A DNA stretch of 33,416 nucleotides from Candidatus Zhuqueibacterota bacterium (GTDB lineage: Bacteria; Zhuqueibacterota; Zhuqueibacteria; Zhuqueibacterales; Zhuqueibacteraceae). The notes beneath the pieces were generated by a model that saw only the letters and a list, made by a program, of their open reading frames with translations, had not been told where the DNA came from and made no database searches. Location: positions 1-33,416 of the forward strand of contig JAKEEU010000330.1 of NCBI GenBank assembly GCA_022616415.1. The letters run 5' to 3'. This document shows, one piece after another, positions 1 to 8,130 of this stretch (its first letter is position 1; the number at the start of each line of letters is the position of its first letter). A program made the translations under genes and the position numbers.

Positions 1-66
1 GCGAGGCGCTTTTTGCCGAAGCAATCTCTTGATTTTCAAAGGATTGCTTCGCTGAAAAACGCTCGC
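1..66. repeat. Imperfect palindromic intergenic repeat
   Basis: Arms at 1-26 and 42-66 are imperfect reverse complements sharing the core GAAGCAATC and ending in GCGAG/CTCGC. The right end continues into GCAATGACGT. I recognise CGTCATTGCGAG...GAAGCAATC as a type of dispersed palindromic repeat found between genes in many bacteria. The element starts at the window edge and may be cut. No coding function is seen. Confidence 0.6.
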
Positions 67-178
67 AATGACGTTACAAAATAACCCGTAACGAGTATAG
101 CTGCTTCTGCGAGCGTTGCCAACGATTAGCGCCATTACGGATTATGTGTTTACGAATTACGCATTATCCAGCAAGCCC

Positions 179-622
179 ATGCCACCCAATCCGCATCCGC
201 TCATTGTGCATTTCCCGATCGCGCTGTTGATGGCGTCGATATTTTTTGATGTTGTTGCGTTCTGGAGCAGAAAAGAAGCTTTTGAAAAAGCCGCAAAATG
301 GAATTTGGCTTTGGGCATGCTGACGGGAATTGCCGCCGTCATTTCAGGTTTGCTTGCTGAAGAAAGCGTGCCGCAATTCCCGATTATCCACGAAACCGTC
401 GAGCGCCACGAGACGCTGGCGTATATCACGCTTGGCGTGTTTGCAATTTTATTCTTATGGCGATTTATAAAGGATGGGAAATTCTTTGAGCGTTGGCGCG
501 CTTTTTATCTGGCGCTGGCAGTCATTGGAATTTTGATTCTCGGCGCGACGGCCTATTACGGCGGTGAGCTGGTTTATAAATTCGGCGCCGGCATGCCGTC
601 ACAGCCATGGTGGCGGAAATAA
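179..622 (+). CDS. DUF2231 family membrane protein
   Basis: A 147-residue integral membrane protein of the DUF2231 family; its molecular role is not established. It opens with the family hallmark MPPNPHPLIVHFPIALL (residues 1-17). Four hydrophobic segments follow at about residues 8-30, 43-62, 79-97 and 109-130, with an acidic/His-containing loop (HETVERHE) between segments 2 and 3. The open frame extends up to a TTG at 116, but the ATG at 179 puts the conserved motif at the N terminus, so I chose it. The gene stands upstream of ccmH, and DUF2231 proteins are often found near cytochrome and redox genes. A link to cytochrome maturation is therefore plausible but only inferred. Confidence 0.85.
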   Translation: MPPNPHPLIVHFPIALLMASIFFDVVAFWSRKEAFEKAAKWNLALGMLTGIAAVISGLLAEESVPQFPIIHETVERHETLAYITLGVFAILFLWRFIKDGKFFERWRAFYLALAVIGILILGATAYYGGELVYKFGAGMPSQPWWRK

Positions 623-631
623 AACCGTGGC

Positions 632-648
632 ACAGACCGCCGGTCTGT
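632..648. terminator. Short perfect hairpin after the DUF2231 gene
   Basis: ACAGACCG at 632-639 pairs perfectly with CGGTCTGT at 641-648 across a single-base loop, 9 bp after the stop codon. There is no T-run, so it may be a repeat element or a processing hairpin rather than a classical Rho-independent terminator. Confidence 0.35.
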
Positions 649-706
649 ACGTCACCGATAAAGTGCTGCGATTTGTAATCTATCAATTATTTGTGGACAG
701 CTACAC

Positions 707-780
707 ATGTCATGCTGGAAGCATCTTGTTTGTCTCAAGCACTGTGCTCGATATTAAACAAGATCCCTTCGGGATGACAT
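707..780. repeat. TGTCAT-type inverted repeat
   Basis: Left arm 707-730 and right arm 757-780 are imperfect reverse complements; each has an outer ATGTCAT and an inner ATCTTGTT. A related element with the same TGTCAT...GAA outer sequence lies at 8032-8106. The element lies between the DUF2231 gene and ccmH, in a non-coding stretch of about 220 bp that otherwise shows no feature. Confidence 0.6.
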
Positions 781-841
781 TTCGCTTCCTCCGTAACTGA
801 GGATTACTACGATTTGACAAATAAAACTATTGAGGCAATTA

Positions 842-1345
842 ATGAAGAAGACAATTGCTTTATTTTTTTTCTTGCTGATGGCAAATTTCCTAACAGCGCA
901 AACCGATCCTACGCCGGAAAAGCGCTCGTTGCAAACCGAAATTCAAAATGAGCTGGCGTGTTTTTGCGGCTGCGGCATGACCATTCAAGGCTGTCTCGGC
1001 GGCATGACTTGCAGCGAGTCGCGCGCGGTCAGCAAAGAGGTTGCGGCCTTGTTGGAGAACGGCAAGGGCAAAACCGAGGTTTTGCAGGCCATGGTTGCGC
1101 AATATGGCGAGAGCATTCTCGCCGCGCCAACCAAAGAAGGCTTCAACCTCACCGCGTGGATTTTGCCCTTCGTCGCGTTGATCGTCGGCGGCTTCATCGT
1201 GGCCAAAGTGATTTCCGGATGGAAGCAGCAGGCGCATCGTTCAACCCAACTTCAGACTGCGGCTCCGAAACAAGCCGAACAAACTTCGGTTTCTAATCAA
1301 TATGCCGAGCGGTTGGAACGCGAGCTGCGAGAGTTTGATCGCTGA
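842..1345 (+). CDS. ccmH: Cytochrome c maturation protein CcmH (thiol-disulfide reductase)
   Basis: CcmH keeps the CXXCH cysteines of apocytochrome c reduced for haem ligation in System I. The 167-residue product has an N-terminal signal/anchor (residues 1-19, ending near LTAQ). A cysteine-rich redox motif, CFCGCGMTIQGC, follows at residues 40-51, then a helical domain and a C-terminal membrane segment (about residues 103-125, AWILPFVALIVGGFIVA). The multi-Cys CxCGCG form replaces the LRCxxC of the enterobacterial protein and is common in CcmH of other phyla. The frame is open to a TTG at 830, but GAGG at 832-835 is spaced 6 bp from the ATG at 842. ccmI-like, ccmA and ccmB lie 1.5 kb downstream, separated by a repeat and a broken ATPase-type gene. 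Confidence 0.88.
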   Translation: MKKTIALFFFLLMANFLTAQTDPTPEKRSLQTEIQNELACFCGCGMTIQGCLGGMTCSESRAVSKEVAALLENGKGKTEVLQAMVAQYGESILAAPTKEGFNLTAWILPFVALIVGGFIVAKVISGWKQQAHRSTQLQTAAPKQAEQTSVSNQYAERLERELREFDR

Positions 1346-1466
1346 GTGTATCCGGAAAAGTTTTTGCTATTTTGCAAGGATTTCATTTGTAACTGAATAC
1401 GCCAGATTTTCAGAAAAACTAAAAACTGGAGCCTCTTCGAGGCGACCTTAAAGTTTAAAAAATTTC

Positions 1467-1544
1467 CCAACGGATAAAAGCGGCCAACGGATAAGAAAAA
1501 TTTTGTTAATCCGTTGGTCCCGCCTTGGCGGGATTATCCGTTGG
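1467..1544. repeat. Cluster of CCAACGGAT palindromic repeats
   Basis: Four copies of the motif CCAACGGAT, or its complement ATCCGTTGG, lie at 1467-1475, 1484-1492, 1509-1517 and 1536-1544, in the order forward, forward, reverse, reverse. A GC palindrome (cccgccTTggcggg) sits between the last two. Fold-back structures are likely on either strand. Related copies occur at 4803-4826, 26508-26517, 31331-31392 and 33325-33357. Confidence 0.7.
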
Positions 1545-1617
1545 TCTTCATCTATCAGTTGGGGGTACAAAACTTTTAGAATTTTTTTCTGAGTTTGGTC
1601 GTATAAGTGAACCTAAT
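1511..1617 (+). repeat. 107-bp dispersed repeat, copy 1
   Basis: This segment is nearly identical to the reverse complement of 33252-33357; by eye there are three substitutions and one 1-base indel. It begins with CCGTTGG and ends in AACCTAAT, 17 bp before the start of the AlbA_2-type gene. It carries no ORF, so it is a non-coding mobile-like or recombinogenic element rather than an insertion sequence. Confidence 0.85.
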
Positions 1618-1634
1618 GGCGATGGACGTTGACA

Positions 1635-2855
1635 ATGACCCGGAATGAATTGCTTGAAATCATCGTAAATAAGGAAAATTCGGGCATCGAGTTCAAGCGT
1701 GATGACATTCGCCCCGAGCAGCTCGCCAAGGAAATCGTCGCGTTTGCAAATTTCAAAGGCGGCCGTGTCTTGCTCGGCGTTGAGATAAATGGCGCTATTT
1801 CAGGAATCACACGCCCGCAGTTGGAAGACTGGGTGATGAACGCCATTTCCGGGCGAGTGACGCCGTAGATTATCCCGTATTACGAAGAAGTCGAAATCGA
1901 GCCAGACAAACGCGTCGCCATCGTCGGTATGGAAAGCGGCGCAAACAAACCATACGCGCTGCGCGACGGCGACCGCCTGGATTTTTTCATTCGCGTCGGT
2001 TCGGAATCCCGCCGCGCCGATCGGGATACGCTACGCCGCCTGTTTCAAGCTTCGGAGAGCATTCATTTCGAGACCACGCCTGTCAGCGGCGCCACGTGGG
2101 AACATTTTGACCAGGCGCGGATACGCGGTTACTTTCAGCTCATCCGGCGTTTTAAAGAATTGCCCGGCGAGCAGGATGATGCGGGCTGGGAACGCCTGCT
2201 CATTAATAACGATTACATGATATCAACCGAGCAAGGCAAGGTGGTCGCAACCGTGGCCGGCTGTGTGCTCTTTCAAAAACAGCCTTCGCGCTTTTTGCCG
2301 GCTGCCGGTGTCAATGCTGCCGCGTTTCGCGGTTTGGAAAAGGAATACGATTCTTTAGCGCGCGAACGGTTTGATGCGCCAATGGTTGCACTCCCTCGCA
2401 AGCGCCATCCCGCAACCCACGGCTTGCTCGAAGATGTTCTCGCTTTCGTTCAGCGCTACACCAGCGGCGAGATGCTGCAAGGTGCCCGCCGCGTCCGGCA
2501 ATGGCTTTATCCAAAAGAGGCCGTGCGCGAAGCGCTGCTCAACGGCTTGATCCATCGCGACTGGACAATTCCGACAGATTTGGAATTAGCGATCTATTCA
2601 GATCGTTTGGAAATCGTCAGCCCCGGCGCTTTGCCCAACACGGTAACGGTTGAAAAAATGAAGGCCGGCGTGCGGATCCCACGCAATCCGATCATCATGA
2701 GAACCATGCAGGACTGCGGCTACGTGGAAGCGATGGGCATGGGTGTTCGCAATATGATTCGCAACATGCTGGCGCACAATGGCACCGAGCCGGAGTTTAT
2801 CGAAGCCGAAGACCGTTTTACCGTCCGGCTTTGGCGTGAACGAAAAACTGTTTGA
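1635..2855 (+). pseudogene. AlbA_2 / HATPase_c_4 ATP-binding protein, interrupted by an in-frame TAG
   Basis: The family consists of putative transcriptional regulators/ATPases of the Schlafen-AlbA_2 type with a C-terminal GHKL-like ATPase module. The N-terminal AlbA_2 domain (residues 1-78: NSGIEFKRDD, KEIVAFANFKGGRVLLGV) is followed by a TAG at 1866-1868. The same frame then continues without a break (IIPYYEEVEIEPDK...) to 2855. The C-terminal part has the HATPase signature PKEAVREALLNGLIHRDW and the GMGVRNMIRNML segment. Without the TAG the protein would be about 406 residues, a normal length. An internal restart at the ATG at 1929 would give a 308-residue product lacking most of AlbA_2. 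The gene sits inside the ccm cluster directly behind a dispersed repeat, which suggests insertion. A sequencing error or suppressed amber codon cannot be excluded. Confidence 0.8.
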
Positions 2856-2901
2856 GCTCAGTTTTTAAATCGAATTTAATTTTTCTCAAGGAAGGGAATC
2901 C

Positions 2902-3303
2902 ATGGTCGAAATTATCGGCATTATCCTGGCCATTCTCACGGCGCTTTTCGTCGGCTATCCGCTTTTGCAAAAGCGGCAGCAAAAGGTCAGTTTCGCGTTG
3001 AACCACCGGGCCCAGGAGCTGGAAGCGCGCAAAGCCGAAATCTACGCCGCGATTCGCGACATCGATTTCGATTATCGCATGGGCAAACTGTCGCAGGAGG
3101 ATTATGAAACGCTGCGCGAGCAATACAAGACCGAAGCCATTGGCATGATGAAGCAGATCGACGAGATGCAGCTCGGCAAGTCTCATCGCAGCGCGAAGGC
3201 GGCCGCCGTCGCCAAAACCCATTCGCGTTTTTGCCATCATTGCGGCCAGCCGGCAGCAACGGCAGATCGGTTTTGCAGCGCTTGCGGAGGGCAACTAGGG
3301 TGA
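2902..3303 (+). CDS. CcmI-like protein with C-terminal zinc ribbon
   Basis: A 133-residue membrane-anchored protein. Residues 1-20 form a transmembrane helix. Residues 25-90 form a charged coiled coil containing IRDIDFDYRMGKLSQEDYE, which resembles the N-terminal domain of the haem-lyase subunit CcmI (D...GKLS..DY..LR). The last 30 residues are a zinc ribbon with two CxxC pairs (CHHCG and CSACG). The TPR domain of proteobacterial CcmI, which binds apocytochrome, is absent. AGGAAGGG lies 6 bp before the ATG. The stop overlaps the ccmA GTG start (GTGA), so the two genes are translationally coupled. I infer a scaffold role in cytochrome c maturation. Confidence 0.7.
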   Translation: MVEIIGIILAILTALFVGYPLLQKRQQKVSFALNHRAQELEARKAEIYAAIRDIDFDYRMGKLSQEDYETLREQYKTEAIGMMKQIDEMQLGKSHRSAKAAAVAKTHSRFCHHCGQPAATADRFCSACGGQLG

Positions 3304-4049
3304 GCGTTCCGCTCTCAGCTCCTGCCATCGAAGTCAGAAATCTGGTCAAAACCTTCAGCGAGTTTTATGCGCTGCGGGGCATCTCTTTGCAAATTGCCAC
3401 GGGAGAATGCGTGTCGATTTTTGGCCCGAACGGCGCCGGCAAAACCACGTTCTTGCGCATTCTCTCGGCGATTTCCCGGCCCAGCAGCGGCGAGATTTTA
3501 TTCGACGGCAAGCCGTTGCCAGAAGTGGTGTTTTCCATTCGCCGCCGGCTTGGCGTCATCGGCCATCAATCCTTTCTTTACGACGATCTTACCGCCGAGG
3601 AAAATCTGCTCTTTTACGCCCGTTTGTATGACGTCACCCGCCCGGCAGACCGCATTCGTGAGATTCTCAACGAAGTCGGCTTGCGCGAGCGCGCTCGTGA
3701 TCGCGTGCGCACGTACTCGCGCGGCATGCAGCAGCGCTTGTCCATTGCCCGCGCCATGCTGCACGATCCCGCCCTGCTCTTTCTCGACGAGCCGTACACC
3801 GGTCTCGATCAGCACGCCGCCTCAATGCTCACGACGTGGCTGGGCAAATTGCGCTCGGAACGGCGCACGATTCTGCTGGTGACGCACGACCTCGAGCAAG
3901 GTTTGGCTCTCGCGGACCGCGTGGTGATCTTTTTGCGCGGCAAAGTGGCATGGGAAAAGCCGGCGAACGAGATCGATCAGCAAACGCTGCGGCAGCTTTA
4001 TTTCGATTTGGTGGCAAATTCGGAAAGACAGCATGGGGGAGGACTATGA
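3300..4049 (+). CDS. ccmA: Haem exporter ATP-binding subunit CcmA
   Basis: ABC ATPase of the CcmAB complex, which drives release of haem from CcmE in System I cytochrome c maturation. The 249-residue product has Walker A GPNGAGKTT (residues 42-50), the signature region YSRGMQQRLSIARA, Walker B ALLFLDEP and the switch LLVTHD. I chose the GTG at 3300 because GGAGGG (3286-3291) is 8 bp upstream and it gives GTGA overlap with the CcmI-like gene. The longer open frame from 3231 would read through the zinc-ribbon codons. The stop overlaps the ccmB start (ATGA, 4046-4049). The domain assignment is firm. The ccmA name rests on the neighbouring ccmB and ccmH. Confidence 0.88.
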   Translation: MSVPLSAPAIEVRNLVKTFSEFYALRGISLQIATGECVSIFGPNGAGKTTFLRILSAISRPSSGEILFDGKPLPEVVFSIRRRLGVIGHQSFLYDDLTAEENLLFYARLYDVTRPADRIREILNEVGLRERARDRVRTYSRGMQQRLSIARAMLHDPALLFLDEPYTGLDQHAASMLTTWLGKLRSERRTILLVTHDLEQGLALADRVVIFLRGKVAWEKPANEIDQQTLRQLYFDLVANSERQHGGGL

Positions 4050-4723
4050 ACGAGTTGAGCAAGCTGATGGTGCTCGTGTGGAAAGATCTGCTGGCCCAGT
4101 TTCGCACCAAAGAGATGATCTCGTCCATGTTGATCTTCGCGCTCATCGTCGTCGTGGTTTTTAATGTTACGTTCGACCCGGGCAGCCGCGCCGCCGCTGA
4201 GGCCGGCCCCGGCATTTTGTGGGTCGCTTTCACATTTGCCGGCGTTTTAGGCTTGCACCGCGCGCTCATTCACGAAGTGGAGCGCGGCTGTTTGCACGGC
4301 CTCATGCTGGCGCCGGTGGAGCGCGGCATCATCTTTCTCGGCAAGGCCATCAGCAACGCCATTTTCATTTTCCTGATCGAGTTGCTGACGTTTTTACCCT
4401 TCACTGTATTTTTTAATATTGATTTCTGGAAGGGTCTCGATAAGCTCGCTGCGATTTTTTTTCTCGGCACGATTGGCTTTGCCGCGGTGGGCACGCTGTT
4501 GAGCGCCATCTCAGTCAACACCCGCACGCGCGAGATCATGCTGCCGATTTTGCTCTTCCCCATCGAATTTCCAGTCATTCTCTCTGCGGTCAACGCTACC
4601 GCCGGCGCGCTCAAAGGCCAAAGCTGGAGTGAGATCGCGGGCTGGTTGAAAATACTGGCGGCATTTGATTTGATCTTTCTGCTCGTATGTTTTGTGACAT
4701 TTGAGTACGTGCTGGAAGAGTAA
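4046..4723 (+). CDS. ccmB: Haem exporter permease CcmB
   Basis: A 225-residue polytopic membrane protein that partners CcmA. The N terminus (LMVLVWKDLLAQFRTKEMIS) is the typical CcmB cytoplasmic entry helix. About six hydrophobic segments follow, and the central motif EVERGCLHGLMLAP is a good match to the conserved E.E.....L...P stretch of CcmB. The start overlaps the ccmA stop (ATGA), with a GGGGGAGG ribosome site just upstream at 4036-4043. No ccmC, ccmE or ccmF follows: the next gene is a Ppx/GppA phosphatase. The remaining System I genes must be elsewhere in the genome or missing. Confidence 0.87.
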   Translation: MNELSKLMVLVWKDLLAQFRTKEMISSMLIFALIVVVVFNVTFDPGSRAAAEAGPGILWVAFTFAGVLGLHRALIHEVERGCLHGLMLAPVERGIIFLGKAISNAIFIFLIELLTFLPFTVFFNIDFWKGLDKLAAIFFLGTIGFAAVGTLLSAISVNTRTREIMLPILLFPIEFPVILSAVNATAGALKGQSWSEIAGWLKILAAFDLIFLLVCFVTFEYVLEE

Positions 4724-4802
4724 CGCAGCCCCTACTGGCATAGCCAGATGGCTCGTCTGCAGAAGTAAACCGCAATTAGAAAAATCCGAGAATTTTATTT
4801 TT

Positions 4803-4826
4803 CCAACAGATGAAAACATCCGTTGG
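4803..4826. repeat. CCAACaGA/TCCGTTGG hairpin
   Basis: CCAACAGA (4803-4810) and TCCGTTGG (4819-4826) form an 8-bp stem with one mismatch and an 8-base loop, followed by AAAATTTTTT. It may terminate ccmB transcription. It is also a member of the CCAACGGAT repeat family. The rest of 4724-4859 shows nothing else. Confidence 0.5.
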
Positions 4827-4859
4827 AAAATTTTTTAAAAAATCCGAACGTGACTGAAA

Positions 4860-5828
4860 ATGGCGAATACAAATATAGCCCCCAAACGCCTTGCCAGTTT
4901 CGACCTCGGCACCAACACGTTTCTTCTGCTGGTCGCCGATGTCGAAGATGGCCGGATCGAGCCGGTGTATGAGAAAGAAACCATCGTCCGCCTCGGCAAA
5001 GGCGTGGACGCCGCGGGAAATTTGAACGTCGAAGCGATGCAGCGCGGGCTGGCGTGCCTGCAAGAATACGCCGCGCTCGCCAAACAGCACGGCGCCGGGA
5101 AAGTTTTTGCCGTCGGCACCAGCGCGCTCCGCGATGCGGCCAACCGTAGCGAATTTCTCGAAGCAGCTTTTGAGAAAATCGGGCTTCGCATCGAAATCAT
5201 ATCCGGCGAAAAAGAAGCGCAACTCACCTTCGCAGGCGCGCTCTCGAACAAGCCTGATCTGCCGAGTCCGATTGCGGTTTTGGACATCGGCGGCGGCAGC
5301 ACCGAAGTCGTTATCGGCGAGGCGAGGCAATTGTCGGTTGGAAACGAGCTTTCTCTCAACGCGCGCAGTACCGATATTGGTTCCGTCCGCTTAACGGAAC
5401 GTTTTGCGAAAAGCGATCCGGTGCAGCCCGAAGAAGTACGACGCATTCGCGAACAGGCCGGGACGATGATGCGCGCCACCTGGCCGCCGGAAAGCCTGGC
5501 GCCGGTGAAAACCGTGATTGGCACCGCCGGCACGATTACGACGCTGGCCGCCATGGCGCTGGCGATGCACGAATACGATCCTCGCCGCATCGACGGCTAT
5601 TTATTGACGCGGCAAAAGCTTGGCGAAATCGTCGCCGAATTGACGCGGCACACGATTTCGGAACGCCGACAAATGCCGGGCTTGTCCCCTGCCCGCGCCG
5701 ATGTGATTCTTGCCGGCGCGTTGATTCTCGAAACGTTTCTCGATCTCCATCAATTCGCGGAAATATTGGTCAGTGAGCGGGGGCTGCGATACGGCGTCTT
5801 GGTCGAACAAGCCGCACGGACGTTATAA
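4860..5828 (+). CDS. Ppx/GppA family phosphatase (exopolyphosphatase or pppGpp phosphohydrolase)
   Basis: A 322-residue cytoplasmic enzyme of the ASKHA fold that hydrolyses polyphosphate or pppGpp. Visible motifs are the phosphate-1 loop SFDLGTNTFLLLVADV, the FAVGTSALRDAANR segment, GEKEAQLTFAGAL, and the phosphate-2 loop VLDIGGGSTEVVIG. The adenosine-like motif IGTAGTITTLAAM comes next. The length matches the short form without the C-terminal HD domain of E. coli Ppx/GppA. Substrate preference cannot be told from sequence. The ATG at 4860 is the only reasonable start. The gene follows the ccm cluster after 136 bp, so it is probably its own transcription unit. Confidence 0.88.
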   Translation: MANTNIAPKRLASFDLGTNTFLLLVADVEDGRIEPVYEKETIVRLGKGVDAAGNLNVEAMQRGLACLQEYAALAKQHGAGKVFAVGTSALRDAANRSEFLEAAFEKIGLRIEIISGEKEAQLTFAGALSNKPDLPSPIAVLDIGGGSTEVVIGEARQLSVGNELSLNARSTDIGSVRLTERFAKSDPVQPEEVRRIREQAGTMMRATWPPESLAPVKTVIGTAGTITTLAAMALAMHEYDPRRIDGYLLTRQKLGEIVAELTRHTISERRQMPGLSPARADVILAGALILETFLDLHQFAEILVSERGLRYGVLVEQAARTL

Positions 5829-5871
5829 AGCTTGCAATTTCATCTAAATTGATGTAAATTGGAACAATTCC

Positions 5872-6708
5872 ATGACGGCAAAAAAATCTCTTTTGTTGCT
5901 CTGTCTTCTTTGTCTGAGTTGCGCTCTCTTGGTCGCCTGTCATCCGGCGATCAATTATCTCGACCCCGAAGGCCCGAAGTTCGCCGGCAACTTTGCGCCA
6001 GGCAACGCCGTTTTCAGCGACACCGTCAAAATCGTCACTTTCAACATCGAGTTTGCCCAAAAAATCGATCAGGCCATCCTTGAATTGAGCGCAGTCGAAG
6101 ATCTCAAAAATGCCGACATTATTCTGCTGCAGGAGATGGACGAGCAAGGTTCCGAGCGCATCGCACAAGCTCTGAAGTACAATTTTGTCTATTATCCGGC
6201 CATCCGCTACACGCGAGAGAATCGCAACTTCGGCAACGCCATTTTAACCCGATGGCCGATTGGTTACACCAAAAAAATTATTCTGCCTTTCGAGGCGCCG
6301 GGCAACAACACGAGAAGAATAGCGGCGGCGGCAGCCATTATGATTGGCAAACTTGAAGTCCTGGCGTATAGTCTTCATACGGCCACCATCGTGCAACGCG
6401 AATCCAAACGGCTGGCGCAAGTGGATTCCGTGGCGCGAAGCATTCCGCCGGACGTCAACCTCGTCATCGTTGGCGGCGATCTTAATACCGTCTTTGAAGA
6501 CAATATAACCGAGACTGAAAATATTTTTCTTCATCACGGACTTATTAGAGCCTCAAAAGGCTCGGGACCAACGAACAAGCCCAAGCCATTCAGCCAAACT
6601 TTGGATCACGTCTTTGCCCGCGGCATGCATGCGCTCAGCGTTGGAACCTTTAAAGATAGCCAGGCAAGTGATCATTTGCCATTGTGGGTCAAGCTGAAAA
6701 TCGAATAG
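5872..6708 (+). CDS. Endonuclease/exonuclease/phosphatase-fold lipoprotein
   Basis: A 278-residue predicted lipoprotein. The signal peptide ends in the lipobox LVAC (Cys23). The mature part carries the metal-dependent EEP (DNase I-like) fold in order: KIVTFNIEF, the catalytic Glu in ILLQEMDEQG, FGNAILTRWPI, SLHTA, the VIVGGDLNT Asp/Asn pair, and the C-terminal SDHLPLWVKL. All hallmark residues are present, so it is probably an active extracytoplasmic phosphodiesterase or phosphatase. The substrate cannot be assigned; nucleic acid, sphingolipid or inositol phosphate are all known in the family. A BNR-type lipoprotein gene begins 15 bp downstream, so co-transcription is likely. Confidence 0.85.
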   Translation: MTAKKSLLLLCLLCLSCALLVACHPAINYLDPEGPKFAGNFAPGNAVFSDTVKIVTFNIEFAQKIDQAILELSAVEDLKNADIILLQEMDEQGSERIAQALKYNFVYYPAIRYTRENRNFGNAILTRWPIGYTKKIILPFEAPGNNTRRIAAAAAIMIGKLEVLAYSLHTATIVQRESKRLAQVDSVARSIPPDVNLVIVGGDLNTVFEDNITETENIFLHHGLIRASKGSGPTNKPKPFSQTLDHVFARGMHALSVGTFKDSQASDHLPLWVKLKIE

Positions 6709-6723
6709 GGCCTTTATTTCTTC

Positions 6724-7956
6724 ATGGATGCTCGATACTTTTACCTTGGCCTCTTCGTCTGCGTCGCCGGTTGTAGTCAAAAAACGAATGCACCGTTGCA
6801 ATGGCGCGAGGTTGCTTCTCCCGCCGGCCCCGGCAGCAACACCCCGAATCTTTTCACAGCCACCGACGGCCGGATTTTTTTAAACTGGACCGCGCAGCTT
6901 GCAGACAAGCGCCATGCTTTGCGTTTCGCGGTTTACGAAAATGGGGGCTGGACAACGCCGCAAACGATTGCCGAAGGCGACAATTGGTTTGTCAACTGGG
7001 CGGATTTTCCCTCGCTCGTTGCGTTTGCAGATGGCGCGCTGGCTGCCCATTGGCTGGCGAAATCCGGCGAGGGCACTTACGCTTATAACGTGAATATCGC
7101 GCTCTCAAAGGATGCCGGAAAAAATTGGGGCAACGCCATCCTGCCGCATCGCGACGGCACGCCAACCGAGCACGGCTTCGTTTCGATGCTGCCGTGGCAG
7201 GATGATCGAGCGCTTGTCGTGTGGTTGGATGGGCGCAACTTCGCCCAATTGTCGAACGGCCATCATGAAACGGCCGTGCCAACGGAGGAAATGACGCTGC
7301 GGCGTGCCACACTGGACAAAAACGGCGAGATGCACGATGAAGCGCTTTTGGATGCGCGCGTGTGCGAATGCTGCCAAACCGACGCCGCGCTGACGGCAAA
7401 TGGCGCGGTGGTCGTTTATCGCGATCGCTCCATGCAGGAAATCCGCGACATCGGTATCGTGCGTTTTCATAACGGAAGCTGGACCGAGCCAAAGATTTTG
7501 CACGCCGACAATTGGGAGCATCACGGCTGCCCGGTCAACGGCCCGGCCGTCGCGGCCAATGGCGCGTTTGTGGCGGTGGCTTGGTACACGGCAGCGCAAG
7601 ACACGCCGCACGTACGATTGGCTTTCTCAAATGATGAAGGCGCCACTTTTGGTCAACCTATTGAGGTCGGCGGCGGCGACCCGATTGGCCGCGTCGATTT
7701 GATTTTGCTGCCGGACAACTCAGCGCTCGTCAGTTGGATGGAACAGATGGAAAGTGACGGCGAGATTCGCGTGCGCCGCGTTCGTGCGGATGGCTGGCGC
7801 AGTGAATCGCAAACCGTCGCCCAATCAAGTGCCAAACGCGCCAGTGGTTTTCCGCGCATGGCACGCCATGAAAATGAGATTGTCATTGCTTGGACGCAAG
7901 TTGGCGACCCCTCGACGGTGCGCACGGCTGCAACAAAACTTCAAGACAATAAATGA
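6724..7956 (+). CDS. Sialidase-fold (BNR-like) lipoprotein with Cys-rich motif
   Basis: A 410-residue predicted lipoprotein with the lipobox VAGC at Cys17. The remainder shows repeated beta-propeller elements of the sialidase/BNR type, for example SKDAGKNWG, FSNDEGATFG and RVDLILLPDNSALVSW. A compact cysteine motif VCECCQTDA (about residue 215) and a later WEHHGCPVNGPAVA are conserved in FCB-group homologues as I recall them, and could bind metal. Classical sialidase catalytic residues (Arg triad, FRIP) are not evident, so sialidase activity should not be assumed. No strong ribosome site precedes the ATG. The gene probably forms an operon with the upstream EEP lipoprotein. Confidence 0.75.
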   Translation: MDARYFYLGLFVCVAGCSQKTNAPLQWREVASPAGPGSNTPNLFTATDGRIFLNWTAQLADKRHALRFAVYENGGWTTPQTIAEGDNWFVNWADFPSLVAFADGALAAHWLAKSGEGTYAYNVNIALSKDAGKNWGNAILPHRDGTPTEHGFVSMLPWQDDRALVVWLDGRNFAQLSNGHHETAVPTEEMTLRRATLDKNGEMHDEALLDARVCECCQTDAALTANGAVVVYRDRSMQEIRDIGIVRFHNGSWTEPKILHADNWEHHGCPVNGPAVAANGAFVAVAWYTAAQDTPHVRLAFSNDEGATFGQPIEVGGGDPIGRVDLILLPDNSALVSWMEQMESDGEIRVRRVRADGWRSESQTVAQSSAKRASGFPRMARHENEIVIAWTQVGDPSTVRTAATKLQDNK

Positions 7957-8031
7957 GATGGGCAGTATGAAATTAGCAAGCCTCTGATATTGAATTATGC
8001 ACAATTTAATAGAACCCCATGCCCCTGCTTG

Positions 8032-8106
8032 GATGTCATTCTGAAGAACCCTGTTACAATCCAAATTCAGATTTAGAATGAAAAAAGATTCTTTCAGAAT
8101 GACATC
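8032..8106. repeat. TGTCATTCTGAA inverted repeat
   Basis: GATGTCATTCTGAA (8032-8045) is perfectly complementary to TTCAGAATGACATC (8093-8106). It is a typical dispersed palindromic intergenic element and is related to the one at 707-780. It fills most of the 174-bp gap before the LysM-FecR gene. Confidence 0.65.
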
Positions 8107-8130
8107 TCCATTATTTTTGAGACTAAAGAC

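Noticed and set aside
564..800. 78-codon plus-strand frame after the DUF2231 gene
   Set aside because: It overlaps the 3' end of that gene and then runs through two palindromic repeats; no ribosome site or protein-like composition.
814..819. TTGACA as a -35 box for ccmH
   Set aside because: A -10 at correct spacing would fall at about the ribosome site and start codon, which is not workable unless the mRNA is nearly leaderless.
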